Shown here in pieces: positions 1 through 8,619 of a stretch of DNA of 64,000 nucleotides. The stretch lies in contig NZ_BAFP01000271.1 in assembly GCF_000308455.1 (NCBI RefSeq), positions 30,688-94,687 on the forward strand. The letters are read 5' to 3'. The stretch comes from Nocardia abscessus NBRC 100374. Lineage in GTDB: Bacteria > Actinomycetota > Actinomycetes > Mycobacteriales > Mycobacteriaceae. Within the stretch, counting starts at the first letter, position 1; each line of letters opens with the position of its first letter. The notes beneath the pieces were generated by a model. The model worked only from the letters and a program-made list of their open reading frames with translations, did no database searches and was not told the DNA's origin. A program made the position numbers and the translations under genes.

Positions 1-693
1 GTTCAGCTTGCCCAGCAGATCATTGGCCAGGCTGTGCCAGGTGCCCGCGGCGGCGAGTACCGGCTGCGGATCGAGATCGCGCCCCAGCTCGTACAACTCG
101 GTGAAGCTGAGACTGTCCTTGTTCTCGATGTTGGCCGTGACGCCGGTGTCTTTCGCGCCCTGGTAGTCCTTCAACGACGAGGGAAAGCTCTCGGCGTTCG
201 CCTTCGCGACGTGGATGTGCCCGTCCTCGTCCTTCCAGGTGAAACCGCCGCTTGGCTTGTCGAATTCGGCGTCGGGCGCACCGGGGGCCTTCTTGCCCGG
301 TGTGTAGGGCGTCGCCTCGGTCGGCATCTTCAGCGCGCTCAGCGCCTTGAAGGTGTCCCCGGAATCTCCGTCGGTCCTGGTATACGACTTGCCCGCGGCG
401 ATGTAGGTCTCGCCCATGTCGGTGACGATCTTCGCGTGGTCGTTCAAGATGGTGTGCAGGCGGGTTCCCTTGGTGGTGAACGCCATCGCCAGCTGGGCCC
501 CGGAGGTCAGGGTGCCGATCGGCGCGAAGTTGTTCAAGCGCAGGTCGGTCACCGCGGCGGCCATCCCGAGCAGGTCGTCGACCAGATCGGCGCAGGCCTT
601 GGCCGCGGCCAGGGCATCGGCGGGATCGAACTTCAGATATCCCGCTTTCGCCTGGTTCTCCAGTCCGGACCACGTTTTCGGTTCGAGGGCCAT
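1..693 (-). CDS. ESX-associated hypothetical protein, 3' end cut by window edge
   Basis: The reading frame opens at an ATG at 693 behind an AAAGG-type ribosome site and runs off the left edge, so only the first 231 residues are visible. The start is MALEPKTWSGLENQAKAG. The N-terminal half is alanine-rich and helical, and a lysine, glycine and aspartate-rich middle section follows. No catalytic motif is seen. It is the last visible gene of a leftward operon with a YbaB-like protein, a WXG100-like protein and a CpnT-like protein. That context suggests a secreted or secretion-linked partner of a type VII (ESX) system, but this is inference from position only. Confidence 0.6.
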   Translation of the reverse strand, partial: MALEPKTWSGLENQAKAGYLKFDPADALAAAKACADLVDDLLGMAAAVTDLRLNNFAPIGTLTSGAQLAMAFTTKGTRLHTILNDHAKIVTDMGETYIAAGKSYTRTDGDSGDTFKALSALKMPTEATPYTPGKKAPGAPDAEFDKPSGGFTWKDEDGHIHVAKANAESFPSSLKDYQGAKDTGVTANIENKDSLSFTELYELGRDLDPQPVLAAAGTWHSLANDLLGKLN

Positions 694-756
694 CGTCACC
701 TTTCTCCGCCGGGGATCGGGGCCCGGCTCCTTCGGGTGTCCACTGCCGGTGCGGCG

Positions 757-1230
757 TCAGTCGTCGTTGTCGGCGACCACCGACCGCGGCCCCGTGGCGC
801 CGGAATCGTCGACGGGCCAGCGTGCCGGATCGGGCGGCGTCATGGGCGGGGCGGGCGCGGTCGGGATCATCGCGCCCAGGTCGGGGGCTCCTTCGACGAT
901 CTCCGAGAGTTTCGGCAGCGCGTTCCTGCGGTCCAGTAGCGGCGCCATCAGTTCCCTGCCGCGCCCGGCGACCTCGGCGGCCGCCGCCTGCACGGCCGCC
1001 GTGATGTTCTCGGCGATCTCCTCGAGGCTCAGATCCAGGACGTCGTCGGCGAATCTGGTGGCGATCAACACACCGTCGGCGTTGACCGTCACCTCGATGC
1101 GCTTGTCACACGCGGTGACCGTGGCCGTGAGCAGCGAGCGCTGCTTCTGCAGTTCGGCGATCCCGCGGAACTGCTCGCCGAGGCCCTCCAGCATCGTCGC
1201 CATGTCCGCGCGCAGGCGTTCGTTCACCAT
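757..1230 (-). CDS. YbaB/EbfC-like nucleoid-associated family protein
   Basis: A protein of 157 residues starting MVNERLRADMATMLEGLG. The layout is that of the YbaB/EbfC family: an N-terminal helix, a central strand pair (KRIEVTVNADGVLIATRF) and a C-terminal helix. This is followed by a proline-rich tail of about 40 residues that short bacterial YbaB proteins lack. In actinobacteria YbaB-like proteins with such tails are commonly encoded beside WXG100 genes. The ATG at 1230 was chosen over an upstream in-frame start because it lies 7 bases after the stop of the WXG100-like gene. Classical YbaB binds DNA; whether this operon-linked form does so or acts in ESX export cannot be told from sequence. 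Confidence 0.75.
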   Translation of the reverse strand: MVNERLRADMATMLEGLGEQFRGIAELQKQRSLLTATVTACDKRIEVTVNADGVLIATRFADDVLDLSLEEIAENITAAVQAAAAEVAGRGRELMAPLLDRRNALPKLSEIVEGAPDLGAMIPTAPAPPMTPPDPARWPVDDSGATGPRSVVADNDD

Positions 1231-1237
1231 GTGCCGC

Positions 1238-1573
1238 TCACTTCCCCAGCTGCCCGCCGGAGGCATCGTCGGTGCCGGTCAGCGAGTCCGCGGCCTCGCG
1301 CTGGCCCTCCGACATGTCGTCGAGGGTCTGCGCGGCGCTCGTCGCGCCGTCGAGCAGGTTCTTGCGCGCCGCCTGGTAACCCTTCTCGCCTTGGGCGAAC
1401 TTCCTGCCCCGCTTGTCGTCTCCCCACGGCATCGTGGTGGCGTCGGATTCGATGCCCGCCAGGGTGTTCCGGAGTTTCTCGGCGGTGGCGGTGACCTTCG
1501 TCGACAACTCTGCGGTCAGCTCCGATGCCCGGCGCAGCTTGTGGGGGTCGACCTCCACGTGGTCGGCGGCCAT
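1238..1573 (-). CDS. WXG100-like ESX secretion substrate family protein
   Basis: A protein of 111 residues predicted to form a helical hairpin. Helix 1 covers about residues 10-45 and is followed by a turn containing PWGDDKRG, where W-G takes the place of the W-X-G motif. Helix 2 covers about residues 60-95 and the tail is polar. The size and the W-G turn fit the EsxA/EsxB (WXG100) superfamily. An AAGGAG site lies 4 bases before the ATG. The gene sits between the CpnT-like gene (24 bases upstream) and the YbaB-like gene. The likely role is as a small exported or chaperone-like partner of the large upstream protein. Confidence 0.75.
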   Translation of the reverse strand: MAADHVEVDPHKLRRASELTAELSTKVTATAEKLRNTLAGIESDATTMPWGDDKRGRKFAQGEKGYQAARKNLLDGATSAAQTLDDMSEGQREAADSLTGTDDASGGQLGK

Positions 1574-1597
1574 GGCACTCCTTTCGATGTCGGCGGT

Positions 1598-3673
1598 TCA
1601 GATGGTGAAAGGCACATCCACGTCCTCGGGGCCCGCGGCGGCGGCCTGCGCACCGGGCTCGGGGGAGGGCGCCCCGGGCAGCCAGTCGTTCGGCTGCGAC
1701 GCGCCGCCAGCGGGTGGCGTGAAGGGGCCGGGCAGCGGCTCCACCGAGGGCCATTGTTTCGGGCGGGGCTTGCCGCGCACGTCCTTGCCCTCACCCAGGA
1801 ACGGCTCGTCGGCGCTGGTGGCGATCGGGTTCCCGTGTGTACCGGACGCACCGGTCACCTGCGATCCGGCGGGGCGCGGGCTACCACCGGGGTGAGGTGG
1901 CGGCGTGTGCCCGTTGGAGGTGGGTGTCGCGGGCGGCGTGCTGCCGGGGGAAGGGGGCACGGGCGGAAGCGGCGCTCCCCCAGGGAATCCCGATCCCGTG
2001 TTGCCGGGCGGCGGGCCTCCGGTCGAGCCCCAGCCGTCCACCGACGATTCCCAGGAGGTGGGTGGCCGGCCGGTGAAATGGCCGGACTGGCCCGACCCGG
2101 AACCCGTGGAGTAGCCGGCGGTCGATCCCGTGGACGAGGAGGAGTCCGAGAAGGTGCTGGCGGCATCGTGATACACCGTCTGGCCCGATCCCGTACCGAC
2201 GCTGTCGGGTGTGGCGGGCCGGGAGGACTGTCCGCCGCTGTAGCCGCTGGTGGCGTCGTGGTACACGGTGTGGCCGGAGCTGCTGCCGGATGACGAGACG
2301 TCGCCGCGGCCCGAGTGGGTCGACGCGGCGCTGCCGCCGGCGACATCGGAGGCCGGGTGCGAGCCGCCGGGCGTAGCGCCGGAGGTGGAGCCGGTGGGGT
2401 GCGGCGCCGGGGTGCCGGTGGAACCGGCGACCGCGGACGCGGCAGGCGACGGGCGCCCGGCGGGCACGCTCGCCGCGGCGCCGGTGGTGGTCGACTGGGG
2501 TCGGCTCCCGCCTGTGCCGGTGGTGGTCGATCGGCTTCCGCCCGTGTTGGTGGTGGTCGATTGGGGTCGGCTCCCGCCCGTGCCGGTGGACGATCCGTCC
2601 TGGACCGGTGGGCGTCCGGTGTTGCCGGTCGACGGTTTCGGCATCCACACATAGGAGCGGATATCCCCGCGCCCCGGGGGAATCGGAGTTCCCAGGGCGA
2701 ATCCGCCGCGCGCGCCGCCGACCAGGCCACCGCGTGCGATGCCGCCGACCCAGCCCGCGCCGGACGAGAACGACGACCAGTCACCGGTGACCGCGCCCGC
2801 CGCCACGTTCCCGAACGCGGTGCCGACGGCGCCGGAGGCGCCGCCGATCACCACACCGCGGCCCACCCGCCCGAAGGCGTTGTCCAGGTTCTTGCCCGCG
2901 ATCTTGTCGATGCCCTTCCCGAGATACCGGCCGAACTCACGGCCGGGGATCACCCCGGCGACCCCGGCGAGGATGGACAGTCCGAACTCGCCGCCGTTGA
3001 AGTGGCGGCGCTTGCCCGCCGCGAGCTGGCCGACCTGCACCGCCCCGTTGATCGTTCCGGTGATGGCGGCGGCCTCGATCGCCCGCGCCCCGTAGACGCC
3101 GTACCCCTTCGCCGTGGGCAGCACCGGGCGCAGCTGCACCGCGCGGGTCCAGAAGTGCCGCTTGACCGTCGGTGCGCCGAGCCGGGCGGCGATATTCGTG
3201 ATGATCTTCTGGACGAAGTCCTCGAACACCTTGAGGAAGGACCGGGTCGTGGTGATCGCGGCCGCCTCCACCGCGGGCGCGGTCGGTGGGAACAGCCATG
3301 CCCACAAGATCTCGAGCGCGAGCCAGGCCAGGGTCACGATAACGGTGATCTTGGTCGCCTGGATCTCGGTGCCCATGTCGAACGCGCTGTCGCCGACCGT
3401 GCTCATCAGCTGCGCCAGTGCCTCCAGGGACTGATCCCCGGTGCGCAGGACATCGTAGCGAGCCCCCATCGCGGCGCCGCCTTCCCCTTGCGGGTATGCC
3501 GCCACGGTGGCCTGCTCGGCTTCATCGATGCCCGCGAGCAGCGCCTCGAGTTCCTTGCTCGCCGTCTTCCACGCCTCCGAGGCCGCCCATGCGGCGTCCT
3601 CGTCGCCCTTCGGCCAAGTCGTGCCCGCGACCCAGGCCAGCCACTGCAATCCCTCGGGCAGGTAGATGGTCAC
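1598..3673 (-). CDS. CpnT-like WXG100 domain protein with long Ser/Gly/Pro-rich C-terminus
   Basis: A protein of about 691 residues. The N-terminal ~115 residues (TIYLPEGLQWLAWVAG onward) resemble the WXG100-like N-domain of CpnT-type proteins. A hydrophobic segment and a glycine-rich membrane-active region follow, to about residue 330. From about residue 345 the protein is low-complexity Ser/Thr/Gly/Pro with internal repeats, and it ends without a recognisable toxin domain. The GTG at 3673 was chosen because GGAG lies 5 bases upstream and the family homology begins exactly there; an extension to 3766 looks non-native. It heads the leftward WXG100 operon. A role as a large ESX substrate or outer-envelope protein is inferred. 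Confidence 0.7.
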   Translation of the reverse strand: MTIYLPEGLQWLAWVAGTTWPKGDEDAAWAASEAWKTASKELEALLAGIDEAEQATVAAYPQGEGGAAMGARYDVLRTGDQSLEALAQLMSTVGDSAFDMGTEIQATKITVIVTLAWLALEILWAWLFPPTAPAVEAAAITTTRSFLKVFEDFVQKIITNIAARLGAPTVKRHFWTRAVQLRPVLPTAKGYGVYGARAIEAAAITGTINGAVQVGQLAAGKRRHFNGGEFGLSILAGVAGVIPGREFGRYLGKGIDKIAGKNLDNAFGRVGRGVVIGGASGAVGTAFGNVAAGAVTGDWSSFSSGAGWVGGIARGGLVGGARGGFALGTPIPPGRGDIRSYVWMPKPSTGNTGRPPVQDGSSTGTGGSRPQSTTTNTGGSRSTTTGTGGSRPQSTTTGAAASVPAGRPSPAASAVAGSTGTPAPHPTGSTSGATPGGSHPASDVAGGSAASTHSGRGDVSSSGSSSGHTVYHDATSGYSGGQSSRPATPDSVGTGSGQTVYHDAASTFSDSSSSTGSTAGYSTGSGSGQSGHFTGRPPTSWESSVDGWGSTGGPPPGNTGSGFPGGAPLPPVPPSPGSTPPATPTSNGHTPPPHPGGSPRPAGSQVTGASGTHGNPIATSADEPFLGEGKDVRGKPRPKQWPSVEPLPGPFTPPAGGASQPNDWLPGAPSPEPGAQAAAAGPEDVDVPFTI
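2488..2600 (-). repeat. Tandem low-complexity coding repeat in the CpnT-like gene
   Basis: The gene holds about three back-to-back imperfect copies of a roughly 35-40 base unit that encodes variations on TGGSRPQSTTT. A separate pair at about 2160 and 2250 encodes SGQTVYHDA twice, about 30 residues apart. Such repeats are prone to length change by slippage. Confidence 0.6.
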
Positions 3674-3909
3674 CGCTGCTCCGCGGTGGCCCCGAAGCGC
3701 CCTCTCGGCTTGCTCCCCACAGCTCGCCTCCTCGGCGGTCGACGTCATCGGATTACACCGCAACAAGTTGAACCTTCATCGACACGCAAGCGAATTCTGC
3801 TCGCGCACAGCATGGGTCGATCGGCCGAATGCGAAAAGCCCGTGTCGGCAACACCGTTCGTTCTCCGCCGGGTGGTAGCCTCGCGCCGCGAACGAGGAGG
3901 TGTCACGTC

Positions 3910-5013
3910 GTGACCGCTGCCGAGGAGCCGCCCGCGGGCGGACAACCGCCGGATGAGGCGAGCCGCCGGATCGCCGAGCTGCTGACCGGGCTCGGGCGGC
4001 AGGGCAGTCACGAGATCCAGGCGATCTTCGTGCTGACGGCCGCGGCCGAGCTGGCCTCGGTCGTCGCCACCGACGAGCAGGGCCGTCCGGTCCAGATCGT
4101 GCCGCCGGAGGAGGTCCTTGCGCTGGTCCGCAGGCATCGGGAGGCCTCGGCCGCCCTGCCCGAGGGCCCCTGGTGGCGGTATCTGCTCGTGGTCTCGGGC
4201 TCCGGTGAGGTGCAGACCGACTACGACTTCGGCGACGAACCGTTTCCCGAGGATCACCTCTTCCCGGCCGAGGTCTATCGGGCGGATCTCGAAGCATTCC
4301 CGCGCGCCCGGCTGCCGGTGTGGCTCGCCGCCCACATCGGGCATGCCGACCGGCAGTCGCGCCCCGCCGAGACGGCGGCGCGGGCGGAACCGGGCACGGC
4401 GGTGGCGGAGGACGGTCTGCCCGCGCTGCCTGTGCTGGTGGCGCGCTGGGCGGTGCTCTCGGCGGCATTCGTGGCAGTCGGTTCCCCGTGGGGGCCGCGG
4501 GTCCTGCCTGCGCTCGGCTTGTTCGAGGGAGCCGAGCGCAGCGGGTCCTCGCTCTGGATCGTGCCCGGCGACCGTGCCGTTCTGTCCGGCGGAGTGTGGA
4601 ACGACGCAGTTCTCGACGCGGTCTACAACGGTGGGGCGCCGATGCCGGACCTCTACGCGGGCGCACCCGCCTGGGTGGCGAACCCGCTGCTGAACCCGCG
4701 CGCCGGCACCGGCCTGCTGTCCTTCTGTTACTGGTGGGATCGCGGCCGGTGGTATCGCGGAGCTTCACCGGCCGCCGTGGACGTCGCCCAGGCAGTCCCC
4801 GCTGTGTGGAGCCGGGAGAACACCGCCGCCGTCGTGGCCGCGCTGGTCGAGGACGAACCGGGCGCCCGCGTTCGCGAGGCGGCGCTCGGCCTGGTGCACG
4901 CGGCCGAGGGCGGGAAGATCGAACGCGCCGCGCTCGCCGGGGTTTTCGGCGCGGGCGAAATCGATGACGCCTACCTCCAGCTGACCATGGCGGGCGTGGC
5001 GGCGGGCGAGTAG
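3910..5013 (+). CDS. YezG/DUF600-like immunity family protein
   Basis: A protein of 367 residues. GAGGAGG ends 9 bases before the GTG at 3910, which sets the start well inside the longer open frame. Around residues 85-145 it carries the acidic-aromatic signature of the YezG (DUF600) immunity family, with DYDFGDEPFPED followed by a Phe-Pro-(Ala)-Glu/Tyr and an Asp-Leu-Glu segment ending in a PVWLAAHI-like helix. The C-terminal half is a longer domain of unknown type. YezG proteins neutralise YeeF-type LXG/WXG nuclease toxins. Here the gene is divergent from a WXG100 operon whose large protein has no visible toxin domain, so immunity function is plausible but unproven. Confidence 0.6.
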   Translation: MTAAEEPPAGGQPPDEASRRIAELLTGLGRQGSHEIQAIFVLTAAAELASVVATDEQGRPVQIVPPEEVLALVRRHREASAALPEGPWWRYLLVVSGSGEVQTDYDFGDEPFPEDHLFPAEVYRADLEAFPRARLPVWLAAHIGHADRQSRPAETAARAEPGTAVAEDGLPALPVLVARWAVLSAAFVAVGSPWGPRVLPALGLFEGAERSGSSLWIVPGDRAVLSGGVWNDAVLDAVYNGGAPMPDLYAGAPAWVANPLLNPRAGTGLLSFCYWWDRGRWYRGASPAAVDVAQAVPAVWSRENTAAVVAALVEDEPGARVREAALGLVHAAEGGKIERAALAGVFGAGEIDDAYLQLTMAGVAAGE

Positions 5014-5045
5014 GCGAGCGGGGCTCGCTCAGCTCCCTGCCGCTT

Positions 5046-6011
5046 TCAGTCGGCGTCCTCTGGAGCGGCGATCGTGAGGACCGCGTCGGCGACATGCGGG
5101 TTGCGTTCGAGTTCCCGCTCCAGCGCCCGCAGCGTGAGGGCGATGCTGGACTCCGCCGGGTCGCCCACCAGATCGACGCTGGCGATGAGGAAGACTTGAC
5201 GGGGGCCGACGTATTCGAGGCGCACGAAGCGCACCGACGCCACTTCGGGCATTTCTTCGATGCGGGCGGCCGCGGCGGCGCGGAGCTCGGGTGAGGCCGG
5301 CTCGCCGGTCAGGAAGCGCCGGTTACGGTCGATGAGCACTACGGCGATCACCCCGAGGAGCGCGCCGACGAGCACCGAGCCGAGCGCGTCCCAGACCGCT
5401 GCGCCGGTGAGCTGGTGCAGCCCCATCCCGGCGAAGGCGATGACGATGCCGATCAGGGCCGCGCTGTCCTCGGCGAATACCGCGCGCAACGTCGGATCGG
5501 AGGTCTCCAGCACGTATTCGAGGATGTCCTGATCGTGGCTCTGGGCTTCGCCGCCGAGCTGTCGCGTGGCCTGTAGCCACGATGTCCCTTCCAAGACGAA
5601 GGCGATCCCGAGCACGAGGTAGGCAATCGCATAGTCCTGTTCGCCCTGACTCTCGCGCAGCAGTTCGGTGATGCCGTGCCACACCGACACCGCGGCACCG
5701 GCGACGAAGAGCCCGACCGCCGCAAGCAACGACCAGACATAGGCTTCCCTCCCGTACCCGAGGGGTCGCTCGGCGTCGGCTGTGCGCGCACTGCGACGGT
5801 TGGCGACGAGGAGAAAGATCTGATTGCCGGTGTCCGCCCACGAATGTGCGGCCTCGGCGACCATCGACGCCGAGCCGGAGAGCGTCGCGGCGACCGTTTT
5901 GGCAACCGCGACCGCGACGTTGGCGCCGAAGGCGACGATCACGGTGCGGGTACTCTCCCCACCGACCGTGGGCGAGGTCGTCTCGTCGTGGAAAGCGTTC
6001 GCTTTCTCCAT
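5046..6011 (-). CDS. Cation diffusion facilitator (CDF) family transporter
   Basis: A protein of 321 residues with about six membrane segments in the first 220 residues. The transmembrane metal-site motif AHSWADTGNQ (HxxxD) lies in helix 2, and an EDSAAL motif occupies the equivalent place in helix 5, the pattern of the ZnT9-like CDF branch. A cytoplasmic ferredoxin-like domain of about 85 residues follows (ARIEEMPEVASVRFVRLEYV...). It should exchange divalent metal (Zn, Fe or Mn) for protons at the plasma membrane. It ends convergently with the YezG-like gene, and nothing in the promoter shows its regulator. Metal specificity cannot be read from sequence. Confidence 0.85.
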   Translation of the reverse strand: MEKANAFHDETTSPTVGGESTRTVIVAFGANVAVAVAKTVAATLSGSASMVAEAAHSWADTGNQIFLLVANRRSARTADAERPLGYGREAYVWSLLAAVGLFVAGAAVSVWHGITELLRESQGEQDYAIAYLVLGIAFVLEGTSWLQATRQLGGEAQSHDQDILEYVLETSDPTLRAVFAEDSAALIGIVIAFAGMGLHQLTGAAVWDALGSVLVGALLGVIAVVLIDRNRRFLTGEPASPELRAAAAARIEEMPEVASVRFVRLEYVGPRQVFLIASVDLVGDPAESSIALTLRALERELERNPHVADAVLTIAAPEDAD

Positions 6012-6154
6012 CTACGCCAGTGTGGCACGACCGCGGGCTCCCACTGCTGCATCCGTCAGCGGTTCGGCTTCGATTCGCACGGCACAGGAGCCCTGCGGGC
6101 TGCTCGGCGTCCCCCGAGGCACACCACCGTGGCGGTGGCGATCAGTCTGTTACC

Positions 6155-6757
6155 TCAATCGATCGTGAAGATGAACGAATACCAGTCTCCGGACAACTTC
6201 TCGAACCGACGGTCGCCGGTCCCCACCGGCTCGGTCCCGGGCGAGTAGACCCAGCCGCGGACAGTGGAACCGACAAACCCATCGGCGTCGTAGAAGTAGA
6301 CGAACCCATCGGACTCGCGGCGAACCGAGCTGATCTCGAGCCCACCGAAGCTCATGTCTGGGCGGGTACTCGGCTCGGCCTCGCGCAGCATCGCGACCGC
6401 GACCTCTTCCATCTCCGGACGCGCGGAGTCGAAGCTCGCCGGCCGGAAGATCGCTCCGGTTACCAGGCCCGCGAGCACGACCACCGGCACCGCGGCGACC
6501 TTCCATGACCACCGGTGCTCTCTGCCGAGCAAGTAGAGCGTCTTGACCGCCCACACGAGCAGGCAAACACTCAGCAGCAGCCCGCCGATCAGCAGGCCGA
6601 CGAGCTGATCGGGACCGGTCGAGTTCTGGACGAACGGAACCCAGTCGAGATGGACGCACAAGAGAACCGCGACTCCGAAGACTGTTCCCGTCAGGACCGC
6701 GAAACCCGGCGCAGCGGTGCTGTCCTGTTCGCCCTCGGCATGCTGCCCATCATGTAC
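6155..6757 (-). CDS. Hypothetical membrane protein
   Basis: The open frame extends to 6889, but its first 44 residues are an arginine-rich stretch typical of upstream noncoding DNA, so the GTG at 6757 is proposed. No strong ribosome site supports either start. Three hydrophobic segments lie at roughly residues 20-38, 52-75 and 88-108. A soluble C-terminal domain follows with FGGLEISSVRRESDGFVYF and a terminal WYSFIFTID. The topology suggests a small membrane-anchored sensor or envelope protein, but no family is recognised. Confidence 0.5.
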   Translation of the reverse strand, partial: VHDGQHAEGEQDSTAAPGFAVLTGTVFGVAVLLCVHLDWVPFVQNSTGPDQLVGLLIGGLLLSVCLLVWAVKTLYLLGREHRWSWKVAAVPVVVLAGLVTGAIFRPASFDSARPEMEEVAVAMLREAEPSTRPDMSFGGLEISSVRRESDGFVYFYDADGFVGSTVRGWVYSPGTEPVGTGDRRFEKLSGDWYSFIFTID

Positions 6758-6919
6758 ACGAGATGTCTCGATCGGGGCCTCCTCATCTCGACGACAGCGC
6801 TGACGCCCGATCCGCGCTCGGCGACGCCGCCCTCGACCGAACTCTACCGGCGGTAGGCCGCCACCGAACGCTCGGCGCAGCGGAACCACACGGGAATTCG
6901 GACATGGCCGGAGGTCGTA

Positions 6920-7819
6920 TCAGGTGAGCCTGGCTACTACGTATTCGGCGGCCTGGGCGATGAGAGCCTGGTCGTACGCGGCGTCCGCGGTAGCTTTGCC
7001 GGACATGATCGCGAGGACGACAGGCGCGGAGGCCGTGGGCCACACGATGGCTATGTCGTTGAGGGTGCCGTAGTCGCCGGTCCCTGTCTTGTCGGCTACC
7101 GTCCATCCTTGCGGCACGCCTGCCCGGATGCGCTGCGCGCCCGCGGCAGTCGCGTTGCGTTCCATGAGGTCACGGAGAAAATCGCGCTTGTCGGCGGGCA
7201 GTGCGTCGCCGAGCACGATCTTTTGGTAAACGGTGCCGAACGCCCGGGGGGACGTCGTGTCGCGGAGGTCTCCGGGCGTGGCTTCCGTGATCGCCGGCTC
7301 GATGCGGTCCATGCGGGTGACCATGTCGCCGAGGCTGCGCACGTACTCCGTCAGCTGGGCGGGTCCGCCGATATCGCGCAGAAGGAGATTGCCCGCCGTG
7401 CCGTCGCTGTAGCGGACAGCGGCGTCACAGAGCTGGCGGATCGTCATCCCCGTGGCCACATGCCGCGGGGTGATCGAGGCGTTCTTCAGCAGATCGTCTT
7501 CGGTGTAGGTGACGACCGTTTCCAAGTGTGTCAGCGGATTACGGTGCAAGACGGCTGCCGCCGCGAGCGTCTTGAACGTCGAGCAGAAGGCGAATCGCTC
7601 GTCCGCCCGGTGAGCGATGGTGGTGCCGTTGCCGGTCGCGAGGGCATACAGACCCAACCGTGCGTCGAATTTCTGTTCCAGCTCATCGAGCCGATCGTGA
7701 TGGTCGTCGGTCCGCACGACAGGGGAGGCGGGAGGCGGGTTTTCCGCCGCGCATCCGGCCAACGGTAAGAGCGCTGCCGCCCCGAGAAGACTGCGGCGAC
7801 TGATGGTTGATGGCGGCAA
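6920..7819 (-). CDS. bla: Class A beta-lactamase, Tat lipoprotein
   Basis: A protein of 299 residues. The TTG at 7819 follows an AGGAAGG site and puts STISRRSLLGAAALLPLAGC at the N-terminus, a twin-arginine signal ending in a lipobox cysteine. The family motifs are present: the active-site STFK (Ser70/Lys73), SDG (residues 130-132, as in M. tuberculosis BlaC rather than the usual SDN), Glu166 in the omega loop and KTGTGDYG (234-241). The omega loop reads EPAIT where the family has EPELN, so the usual Asn170 is Thr. It should hydrolyse penicillins and cephalosporins outside the membrane. A longer frame to 8083 is non-native. No BlaI-type regulator is adjacent. Confidence 0.85.
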   Translation of the reverse strand: MPPSTISRRSLLGAAALLPLAGCAAENPPPASPVVRTDDHHDRLDELEQKFDARLGLYALATGNGTTIAHRADERFAFCSTFKTLAAAAVLHRNPLTHLETVVTYTEDDLLKNASITPRHVATGMTIRQLCDAAVRYSDGTAGNLLLRDIGGPAQLTEYVRSLGDMVTRMDRIEPAITEATPGDLRDTTSPRAFGTVYQKIVLGDALPADKRDFLRDLMERNATAAGAQRIRAGVPQGWTVADKTGTGDYGTLNDIAIVWPTASAPVVLAIMSGKATADAAYDQALIAQAAEYVVARLT

Positions 7820-8015
7820 ACTCCGGCCTTCCTTCCGCAGGGGCGACTGCAACGACGATAGCGGCCGACGCCGCACACCTACTCGCACCGGACTCCGCAG
7901 GGCTGGTGGGAGAACTGGATGGGGTCGGGGAGGCCGACTGCTCAATCCGCTGGTCATGGGCCAACTTCGAGCGAACCGTCGTCTGTGTCGGTGCGGGGAA
8001 TTAGAGTTATCGGCT

Positions 8016-8504
8016 ATGGGAGGTAGGCATCGGAAAGACCGGGTATGGAGCGGCATCGACTCCGCCGCAGTCGCCGGTGTCACGGCTGCGGCACACGGCG
8101 ATCCGGAAAGCCCGATCGCGCGTGGTGGATTCGCTGCCCGTGCGCTGGCTGCGCAGCCGGAGGTTCCCGGGTGGATCGTGTGGGTGTACGAGCATGCCGG
8201 TGAGCAGTTGGCGCGGCTGGAGTATCAGATTCATTACCCCCTCGACTACGGCGGCCCGGACGGTCGCACGAGCGAGGAGTGGCTGATCACCCAGCGGGCG
8301 TATGTGGCGGAGCGCTCCGCGCGCGCGGTCGAGCGCGCCCGCCGCTTCCACGCCGACAGCCCTGGAATCGTCTACGCCCACGGCCCGGCGCTGCCCGATG
8401 ACGAGGAGTTCTATGACGCCTTGGATTCCGGGCGGGAATGGACCGGGCACTGGTACTCCCGCGACGCGGTCGAAGCGTGGGGACTGGTCGGGGTACCGGC
8501 CTGA
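8016..8504 (+). CDS. Hypothetical protein
   Basis: A soluble, acidic protein of 162 residues rich in Trp, Tyr and His (VPGWIVWVYEHAGEQLARL, HYPLDYGG, TGHWYSRDAVEAWG). No family is recognised. The ATG at 8016 was chosen over an upstream in-frame start because the protein-like composition begins there. The gene is divergent from the beta-lactamase gene, and its stop codon lies inside a perfect palindrome that probably ends transcription. Confidence 0.6.
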   Translation: MGGRHRKDRVWSGIDSAAVAGVTAAAHGDPESPIARGGFAARALAAQPEVPGWIVWVYEHAGEQLARLEYQIHYPLDYGGPDGRTSEEWLITQRAYVAERSARAVERARRFHADSPGIVYAHGPALPDDEEFYDALDSGREWTGHWYSRDAVEAWGLVGVPA

Positions 8505-8519
8505 TCAGCTGATCAGGCC
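8498..8519 (+). terminator. Perfect 22-base palindrome at gene end
   Basis: GGCCTGATCAGCTGATCAGG plus CC is fully self-complementary and contains the TGA stop of the upstream gene. It has no T-tract, as is common for actinobacterial terminators. Confidence 0.5.
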
Positions 8520-8545
8520 CGCCCCGGACTCGCGTTCCCGCACAA

Positions 8546-8619
8546 GCCCCCTCGGGGGCCCCGGGGGGTGGAGGGCGCCCACCCCCCGGGTGGGTGGGAG
8601 TGCCCCCAGGGGGTGGGCA
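8546..8619. repeat. Three consecutive C/G-run hairpins
   Basis: The segment has three perfect short inverted repeats in a row: GCCCCC-TC-GGGGGC (8546-8559), CCCACCC-CCC-GGGTGGG (8578-8594) and CCCCC-A-GGGGG inside TGCCC...GGGCA (8601-8619). The top strand also has enough G runs (from 8588 on) to form a quadruplex. It lies between a rightward gene and a leftward TetR gene, so a bidirectional terminator is possible. Confidence 0.6.

Noticed and set aside
416..2293. Long rightward open frame across the WXG100 operon
   Set aside because: It is a GC-skew shadow of the leftward genes: its protein is a run of unrelated Arg/Gly/Ala stretches without domains, and the leftward frames have homologues and ribosome sites.
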